Of a DNA stretch of 25,000 nt, positions 19,069-25,000 are shown one piece after another. The DNA is from Cryptomeria japonica (taxonomy: Eukaryota; Streptophyta; Pinopsida; Cupressales; Cupressaceae): positions 12,501 through 37,500 of the forward strand of contig NW_026728913.1 of NCBI RefSeq assembly GCF_030272615.1, in the 5' to 3' direction. Both the position numbers and the translations under genes were made by a program. Below the pieces are notes generated by a model. That model saw only the letters and a program-made list of their open reading frames with translations. It made no database searches and had not been told where the DNA came from. The stretch's first letter is position 1. Each line of letters begins with the position of its first letter.

Positions 19069-19582
19069 GATGCGCTGCCTTCACTAATTTCCAGAAAAGG
19101 CAAAAAAAAACGATATTTTAAAATTTCCGTTCTGAAAGATAGTGAAAAAAACGGAACGCGGGTGCCATCTTGAGCCCTTCCTGATGCGCAGCCCAGGCAA
19201 GTTGTGCGCACCAAGGTGCCCACCCTGGCGGAGGTGCGCGCCCGGGGCAAACCGGGCTCCGACTTCGTGCACTGCATGGTGCCCACCAAGGCGCGCAACC
19301 CAGCCAAGGTGCCCACCGCAGCGAAGGTGCACGCGAGGTGCGCACCCGAGGTGCACACCCGGGGCAAACCGGGCTCCGACTTCGTGCACGCCGCACCTTG
19401 GAGCACACTTCAGAGCGCTCCTTGGTACGCACCAGGGCGCGCAACCCAGCCAAGGTGCTCACCCCGGCGAAGGTGCACGCGAGGTGCGCACCCGGGGCAA
19501 ACCGGGCTCGGACTTCGTGCACGCCGCACCTTGGAGCACACATCGGAGCGCTCCCGGGTTCGCACCAGCATTGCGCACCTTT
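19069..19582. repeat. Spacer module F, second copy, shortened
   Basis: Follows 16983-17365 closely (GAGCCCTTCCTG, CACTGCATGGTGCCCACC), then diverges and ends with CACACATCGGAGCGCTCCC and a CACCAGCATTGCGCACC variant. AT block has CGATATTTTAAAAT, a substitution not seen in the other copies. Confidence 0.8.
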
Positions 19583-19736
19583 GATGCGCTGCCTTCACTA
19601 ATTTCCAGAAAAGGCAAAAAAAAGAAAAAAATGAGATTTTAAAATTTCCGTTTTGAAAGATAGTGAAAAAAACGGAACGCGGGTGCCATCTTGAGCCCGC
19701 CCTGGTGTGCAGCCCAGGCAAGTTGTGCGCACCAAG
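19583..19736. repeat. Last AT-rich block and junction to the next tandem unit
   Basis: A variant AT block (A-run broken by G, AAAAAAAGAAAAAAATGAG) is followed by GCCATCTTGAGCCCGCCCTG and GTTGTGCGCACCAAGGCAC. At 19737 the module sequence switches to the G-rich minisatellite. The switch occurs in CACCCTGGC, common to the module word GTGCCCACCCTGGCGAAGG and the G-array word GCACCCACCCTGGCCAAGG, as expected for unequal recombination at short homology. Confidence 0.8.
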
Positions 19737-20276
19737 GCACCCACCCTGGCCAAGGTGGGTCACGGGGTGGGTCCTAGGGTGGGTAACGGGGTGGGTACTA
19801 AGGTGCGTGCCAAGGTGGGTCATAGGGTGGGTGCCAAGGTGGGCACCAGGGTGGGTGTGCACCAACCCTAGCCAGGGTAGGTCACGGGGTGGTTGTCGGG
19901 GTGGGCGTCAAGGAGCCAAGGTGGGTGGCAAGTAGCCAAGTTGCGTGCCAAGGTGGGTGTCGGGGTGGGTGCCAAGGATCCAAGGTGGGTGCCAAGGAAC
20001 CAAGGTGGGTGTCTGGGTGGGTGCCGAGGTGGGAGCCAGGGTGGGTCCCAAGGTGAGTGCAAAGGTGGGTGCCAGGGTCAAGGTGAGTGCCAATGTGGGT
20101 TCCAAGGTGCCAGGGTCAGGGTGAGTGCCAATGTGGGTTCAAAGGTGCTAAGTTGGGTGCGAGGTTGGGTGCGAGGGTGGGTGGGTGCCAAGGTGTGCTA
20201 GGTGGAAGCCCGGGTGGGTCGGCATCCCATGGGTGTCGAGTTGGGTGCCTGATGGGTGCTTCTTGTCAAGTTTTAG
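19737..20276. repeat. G-rich minisatellite, unit 2
   Basis: Only the last 540 bp of the G-rich minisatellite is present here, equal to 11801-12340. The 1.2 kb of G-rich sequence at 10600-11800 has no counterpart, so it lies outside the tandem unit. Confidence 0.9.
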
Positions 20277-20991
20277 TCGTCGGGACTCATTTCGAGCCTT
20301 AGAGGTCGTTTCTTGTCCGGTTGCCCTGTCTTCGACCTGGGAACCCAATTTTGGTCCTCGGGTCCCATTTTTTTTTGTCTCGCATCCCACTTTTGGCCTG
20401 TGGCCTTTTCGGGGTCGATTCTCGTTTTGGGCATCAGAGCATGTTTCTTCTCCTAAAACCCAATATTTGTTTATTAAGTCTCGGAACACATTTTTGTTCT
20501 CGTGGACCCATCATGGGTCTTGGAACGCATTTGTGGTCCTTGGGTCCCATTTTGCATCCCGAAACTTGTGTTTTGGTGCTTGATCCCTATTTTGGGTGCC
20601 CACCTTGCACCAAGTGCGCACCCGGGGCAAACCGAGCGCCTTGGTGCACCGGGGCAAGATCGAGCGTGCACCCGAGGCGCCCCGAACATGCACCAAGGTG
20701 CACTCGGCCCACATGTGAGCGCAGGTCGTTGCGCCCGAGGTGGTGTGTGGGCACCGCGTTGCAGACGGGACACTGCACGCACACGACGCCCCCTACAGGT
20801 GCACGCACGTAGGCCGGGCCGGGTGCACACCCGACGCCCTAGCAAGGTGCGCGCACCCGGGCAGGGCTCACACTTGGCGAACGGGGCGCACTTCGCGAGG
20901 GAGGGTGTGCACCTCGACGGGGGTGGGTGGCCGGGGTGGATTCGCACGTGGGTCGCGGTTTGCTAAGTACACACTGCGACAAGCTCATAAC
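20277..20991 (+). promoter_or_regulatory. 5' flank of 5S gene, copy 2
   Basis: Equals 12341-13055 with a single difference noticed (20795 A against 12859 C). The first 320 bp is the low-repeat GGGTCCCATTTT segment and the rest is the GC-rich upstream region. The -1 C is at 20991 and TTTGCTAA is at 20959-20966. Confidence 0.6.
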
Positions 20992-21111
20992 GGGTGCGAT
21001 CATACCAGCGTTAGTGCACCGGATCCCATCAGAACTCCGCAGTTAAGCGCGCTTGGGCCGGAGTAGTACTGGGATGGGTGACCTCCCGGGAAGTCCCGGT
21101 GTTGCACCCTT
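20992..21111 (+). rRNA. 5S ribosomal RNA gene, copy 2
   Basis: Identical over all 120 bases to the gene at 13056-13175, with intact helix I ends, box A (21041-21055) and box C (about 21071-21088). The distance to copy 1 is 7,936 bp. Most plant 5S arrays have units of a few hundred bases, so a spacing near 8 kb with one gene per unit is unusual. Identity between copies argues for function or recent homogenisation. Confidence 0.98.
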
Positions 21112-21115
21112 TTTT
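21110..21115 (+). terminator. Pol III T-run terminator, 5S copy 2
   Basis: Six T after GCACCC, then AG and five more T (21118-21122), identical to copy 1. Confidence 0.9.
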
Positions 21116-21122
21116 AGTTTTT

Positions 21123-21535
21123 CGCCGGGCATCGCAATGCTATTTGAATAAACCTTTTGCCCGTTTGCGTTCTCGTCGGGGCCGGGCCGGGCCGGGGTGC
21201 GCTGCCCGCACTACCGCGCGCGCGGGGGCGACACCGAGCGCGCACCCGAGGCGCCCCGAGCACACAGGCCACGGTGCAACCCGGGCGTTGTGCGCGCACC
21301 CCGGTGCGCCCGAGGTGCTGCGCGCGCACCCAGGTGAAATCGGTGTGCACCTCGGCCAGTGCGCGCTCGGTCGAGTCGCGCACGTTGGCCAAGGTGCACG
21401 GTGATGTTTCTTACTCTAAGGTTCCGCACCAGACGCCCGGGACAGGTGAGCGAAGCTGGGCGGGGCCGGGTGCGCGGCCGGGGCAGGTGCACGCAGCTGG
21501 AGAGAGCTTTGGAGCACACTTCGGAGCGCACCAAT
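21123..21535. other. GC-rich 3' flank of 5S gene, copy 2
   Basis: Equals 13187-13599 with one difference noticed: A at 21131, which changes GGGCGTCGC to GGGCATCGC, a CpG to CpA change of the kind produced by deamination of methylated cytosine on the other strand. No gene seen. Confidence 0.65.
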
Positions 21536-22279
21536 GATGCGCTCCATTCAAAAGTTTCCTGAAAAGGCAAAAAAAGTTGAGATTATAGAATTTCCCACTT
21601 GAGAGATTGTAAAAAAAAAAAATTTAAAATGAAGGAAACGCGGGTGCCAAGGTGTGCGCAGCCCAGCCAAGGTGTGCGCACCAAGGCGCCCACCCTGGCG
21701 AAGGTGCACGCAAGGTGCGCACCCGAGGCAAACCGGACAATTAACCCAACTTTCGACTTCGCGCACACCTTGGAGCGCACTTCGGAGCGCTCCTTGGTGC
21801 GCACCAATCTTGGGCACCTCGGAGTGCACCATGGCGCCCACCAAGGTGCGCACCCGGGGCAAACCGAGCTCCGACTTCGTGCGCACCTTGGAGCGCACGA
21901 AAGGTGCGCACCATGGCGCCCACCAAGGTGCGCAGCCCAGCCAAGGCGTGCGCATCAAGGTGCGCACCCTGGCGAAGGTGCGCACCCGGGGCAAACCGAG
22001 CTCCGACTTCGTGCGCACCTTGGAGCGCACAAAAGGTGCGCAACCCAGCCAAGGTGTGCGCACCCCGGTCAAACCGAGCTCCGAATCGTGCGCACCAGAG
22101 GTGCACGCCATCGTGCGCACCTTGGAGCACACTTCGGAGCCCTCCTTGGTGCGCGCCGATGTTGCGCACCTCGGAGCGCACCCGGGGAAAACAATGCAAT
22201 TAACCCGACTTTCGACTTCGTGGGCACCTCGGAGCGCTCTCGGGTTCGCACCTCGGAGCACACCGAGGTGCGCACCTTT
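21536..22279. repeat. Spacer module A, unit 2
   Basis: Equals 13600-14343. The single difference noticed is A at 21765 (GCGCACACC against GCGCGCACC). Confidence 0.85.
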
Positions 22280-23245
22280 GATGCGCTGCCTTCACCAATT
22301 TCCAGAAAAGGCAAGAAAACATTGAGAAGGTGTGCGCACCGAGGTGCCCACCCTGGCGAACGTGCACGCGAGGTGCGCACCCGGGGCAAACCGGGCTCCG
22401 ACTTCGTGCACGCCGCACCTTGGAGCACACTTCGGAGCGCTCCTTGGTGCGCACCAGGGCGCGCAACCCAGCCGAGGTGCCCACCCCGGCGAAGGTGCAC
22501 GCGAGGTGCGCACCCGGGGCAAACCGGGCTCCGACTTCGTGCACGCCATGGTGCCCACCGCGGCGAAGGTGCACGCGAGGTGCGCACCCGGGGCAAACCG
22601 GGCTCCGACTTCGTGCACGCCGCACCTTGGAGCACACTTCGGAGCGCTCCTTGGTGCGCACCATGGTGCCCACCAGGGCGCGCAACCCCGCCGAAGGTGC
22701 ACGCGAGGTGCGCACCCGGGGCAAACCGGGCTCCGACTTCGTGCACGCCGCACCTTGGAGCACACTTCGGAGCGCTCCTTGGTGCGCACCATGGTGCCCA
22801 CCAGGGCGCGCAACCCCGCCGAAGGTGCACGCGAGGTGCGCACCCGGGGCAAACCGGGCTCCGACTTCGTGCACGCCGCACCTTGGAGCACACTTCGGAG
22901 CGCTCCTTGGTGCGCACCAGGGCGCGCAACCCAGCCGAGGTGCCCACCCCGGCGAAGGTGCGTACCCGGGGCAAACCGGGCTCCGACTTCGTGCACGCCG
23001 CACCTTGGAGCACACTTCGGAGCGCTCCTTGGTGCGCACCATGGTGCCCACCAGGCCGCGCAACCCAGCCAAGGTGTGCGCACCAAGGTGCACGCGAGGT
23101 GCGCACCCGGGGCAAACCGGGGTCCGACTTCGTGCACGCCGCACCTTGGAGCACACATCGGGGCGCTCCCGGGTTCGCACCGGCGTTGCGCACCGTGGTG
23201 GGCACCTCGGAGCACACCAAGGTGGGCAGCGAGGTGCGCACCTTT
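22280..23245. repeat. Spacer module B, unit 2
   Basis: Equals 14344-15383 but is 74 bp shorter: a 63-bp sub-repeat variant and an 11-bp piece (GTGCACGCGAG-type) are missing. C at 22361 replaces G. These are the only length changes seen between the two tandem units. Confidence 0.85.
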
Positions 23246-23740
23246 GATGCGATGCCTTCACTAATTTCCATAAAAGGCAAAAAAAAAACGAGATTTTAAA
23301 ATTTCCGTTTTGAAAGATAGTGAGAAAAAGGGAATGCTGGTGCCATCTTGAGCCCGCCCTGGTGCGCAGCCCAGCCAAGGTGTGCGCACCAAGGTGCCCA
23401 CCCTGGCGAAGGTGCGCGCCCGGGCAATTAACCCAACTTCCAACTTCGCGCGCGCCAGGGTGGGAGCGCACCCAACAACCGGGCCTGGGAAGAGCCAATG
23501 CGAGAAACCCCACCAAACGCTCTGACAAAAAAAGAGGGGGCGCTCCAGTAACCCCGCTTCGGAGCGCACCCTGGGCAAACCCAGCCAAGGTGCCCACCCC
23601 GGCCAAGGTGCAGGCGAGGTGCGCACCCGGGGCAAACCGGGCTCCGACAACGTGCACGCCGCACCTTGGAGCACACTTCGTAGCGCTCCCGGGTGCGCAC
23701 CTCAGAGCACACCAAGGTGGGCAGCGAGGTGCGCACCTTT
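23246..23740. repeat. Spacer module C, unit 2
   Basis: 495 bp, as in unit 1. It has AAGGTGTGCGC and AAACGCTCTGAC where both unit 1 copies have AAGGTTTGCGC and AAACTCTCTGAC, so the two unit 1 copies resemble each other more than this one. Confidence 0.88.
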
Positions 23741-24210
23741 GATGCGCTGCCTTCACTAATTTCCAGAAAAGGCAAAAAAAAAAGGAGATTTTAAAATTTC
23801 CGTTTTGAAAGATAGTGAAAAAAACGGAACGCGCGTGCCATCTTGAGCCCGCCCTGGTGCGCAGCCCAGGTAAGGTGCCCACCCTGGCAAAGGTGCGCAC
23901 CCGGGCAATTAACCCTACTTCCGACTTCGTGCGCGCCAGGGTGGCAACCGGGCCTCGGAAGAGCCAATGCGAGAAACCCCACCAAACGCTCCGACAAAAA
24001 AAGAGGCGGCGCTCCAATAACCCCGCTTCGGAGCGCAGCCGGGGCAAACCCAGCCAAGGTGCCCACCCCGACGAAGGTGCACGCGAGGTGCGCACCCGGG
24101 GCAAACCGGGCTCCGACAACGTGCACGCAGCACCTTGGAGCACACTTCGAAGCACTCCCGGGTGCCCACCGGCGTTGCGCACCGTGGTGGGCAGCGAGGT
24201 GCGCACCTTT
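23741..24210. repeat. Spacer module D, unit 2
   Basis: 470 bp, as in the first copy of unit 1. It reads GCCCGCCCTGG where 15879-16348 reads GCCCGCCTTGG, here agreeing with the second copy of unit 1. Confidence 0.88.
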
Positions 24211-24844
24211 GATGCGCTGCCTTCACTAATTTCCAGAAAAAGGCAAAAAAAAATGAGATTTTAAAATTTCCGTTTTGAAAGATAGTGAAAAAAAAGGAAC
24301 GCGGGTGCCATCTTGAGCCCGCCCTGGTGCGCAGCCCAGGCAAGGCATGCGCACCAAGGTGCCCACCCGAGGTGCACACCCGGGGCAAACCGGGCTCCGA
24401 CTTCGTGCAGGCCGCACCTTGGAGCACACTTCGGAGCGCTCCTTGGTGCGCACCATGGTGCCCACCAGGGCGCGCAACCCAGCCAAGGTCTGCACACCAA
24501 GGTGCCCACCCCGGCGAAGGTGCACGCGAGGTGCGCACCCGGGGCAAACCGGGCTCCGACTTCGTGCACGCCATGGTGCCCACCGCGGCGAAGGTGCACG
24601 CGAGGTGCGCACCCGGGGCAAACCGGGCTCCGACTTCGTGCACGCCGCACCTTGGAGCACACTTCGGAGCGCTCCTTGGTGCGCACCATGGTGCCCACCA
24701 GGGCGCGCAACCCAGCCAAGGTGTGCGCACCAAGGTGCACGCGAGGTGCGCACCCGGGGCAAACCGGGGTCCGACTTCGTGCACGCCGCACCTTGGAGCA
24801 CACATCGGAGCGCTCCCAGGTTCGCACCAGCGTTGCGCACCTTT
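24211..24844. repeat. Spacer module E, unit 2
   Basis: Full-length 634-bp form, matching 16349-16982. The 278-bp deletion at 18970 is absent, so that deletion is private to the second copy in unit 1. Confidence 0.88.
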
Positions 24845-25000
24845 GATGCGCTGCCTTCACTAATTTCCAGAAAAGGCAAAAAAAAACGAGATTTTAAAAT
24901 TTCCGTTCTGAAAGATAGTGAAAAAAACGGAACGCGGGTGCCATCTTGAGCCCTTCCTGGTGCGCAGCCCAGGCAAGTTGTGCGCACCAAGGTGCCCACC
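24845..25000. repeat. Spacer module F, unit 2 (partial)
   Basis: Standard AT block with the TTCCGTTCTG variant and GCCATCTTGAGCCCTTCCTG, as at 16983. The window ends 156 bp into it. Confidence 0.85.

Larger units (their letters stand above)
11801..19736 (+). repeat. 7,936-bp 5S-containing tandem unit, copy 1
   Basis: The sequence from 11801 reappears from 19737 at a constant offset of 7,936 bp up to about 14900. The offset then drops to 7,862 because copy 2 lacks 63 bp (near 14934-14996) and 11 bp (near 15086). Both copies begin at the word GCACCCACCCTGGCCAAGG. Differences noticed by eye in the shared 5.2 kb are few single bases: 12859 against 20795, 13195 against 21131, 13829 against 21765, 14425 against 22361, and three or four further on. 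Each unit has one 5S gene. High identity fits recent duplication or concerted evolution. An assembly artefact cannot be excluded from sequence alone. Confidence 0.95.
19737..25000 (+). repeat. 7,936-bp 5S-containing tandem unit, copy 2 (cut by window edge)
   Basis: Repeats 11801-17138 of unit 1 in the same order and orientation. About 2.6 kb of the unit, if it has full length, lies outside the window. Whether it also carries the internal 2.3-kb duplication cannot be seen. Confidence 0.95.

Noticed and set aside
13600-19736. 5S pseudogene fragments within spacer modules
   Set aside because: No piece of box A, box C or the gene ends was seen outside the two full genes.
13663-24999. Open frames up to 668 codons on both strands, rich in Ala, Pro, Arg, Gly and Cys
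   Set aside because: They arise from GC-rich spacer modules with few stop codons. Several overlapping frames are open at once, and they cross AT-rich blocks and 5S spacer without any conserved protein feature.
1-25000. 18S, 5.8S or 26S rRNA gene fragments
   Set aside because: I looked on both strands for well-known conserved stretches, such as the 18S 5' end, and saw none. The 35S gene, if linked, is outside the window.

Overview
The window is non-coding ribosomal spacer DNA from a land plant nuclear genome. The only genes I can identify are two identical 5S rRNA genes on the + strand, at 13056-13175 and 20992-21111. Their sequence is of plant type, with a GC-rich terminal stem that I associate with gymnosperms and other non-angiosperm land plants more than with flowering plants. 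No protein-coding gene is supported. The long open frames in the right two thirds come from short GC-rich tandem repeats that lack stop codons, and they are open in several frames at once.

Layout, left to right. Positions 1-1067 hold non-repetitive sequence with no recognised feature. Positions 1068-5735 hold a tandem array with a period near 188 bp (about 21 good units, preceded by degenerate ones). Positions 5736-10365 hold thirteen copies of a conserved block with core TCCCCTATATAAG. Read on the minus strand the core is CTTATATAGGGGA, which resembles the plant RNA polymerase I initiation motif (TATATA followed by a run of G). I therefore read this stretch as a cluster of duplicated 35S rDNA promoters pointing left, with the 188-bp array as their transcribed leader (5' ETS) and the 18S gene outside the window to the left. 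This is inference: no 18S, 5.8S or 26S sequence is visible here. A 52-bp palindromic minisatellite (8689-9260) interrupts one promoter unit.

Positions 10430-12340 are a G-rich minisatellite built on GGTGGGTGCCAA-like words. From 11801 to the right edge the sequence is a direct tandem repeat with a period of 7,936 bp: unit 1 is 11801-19736, and unit 2 is 19737-25000, cut by the window edge. Each unit carries, in order, the end of the G-rich repeat, about 320 bp of less repetitive sequence, a GC-rich 5S upstream region, one 5S gene with its T-run terminator, a GC-rich 3' flank, and a series of 0.36-1.04 kb modules that each open with an AT-rich block. Inside unit 1 about 2.3 kb of these modules has been duplicated again.

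Taken together this looks like a very long intergenic spacer with 5S genes embedded in it (5S-35S linkage), the 5S genes running opposite to the inferred 35S direction. Linkage itself is known from some gymnosperms, bryophytes and Asteraceae. The unusual points are a 5S repeat unit near 8 kb with a single gene, the large promoter cluster, and a hairpin kept beside each of the three left-most promoters, with a paired base change. The main alternative is a 5S locus lying beside an unrelated satellite-rich region.
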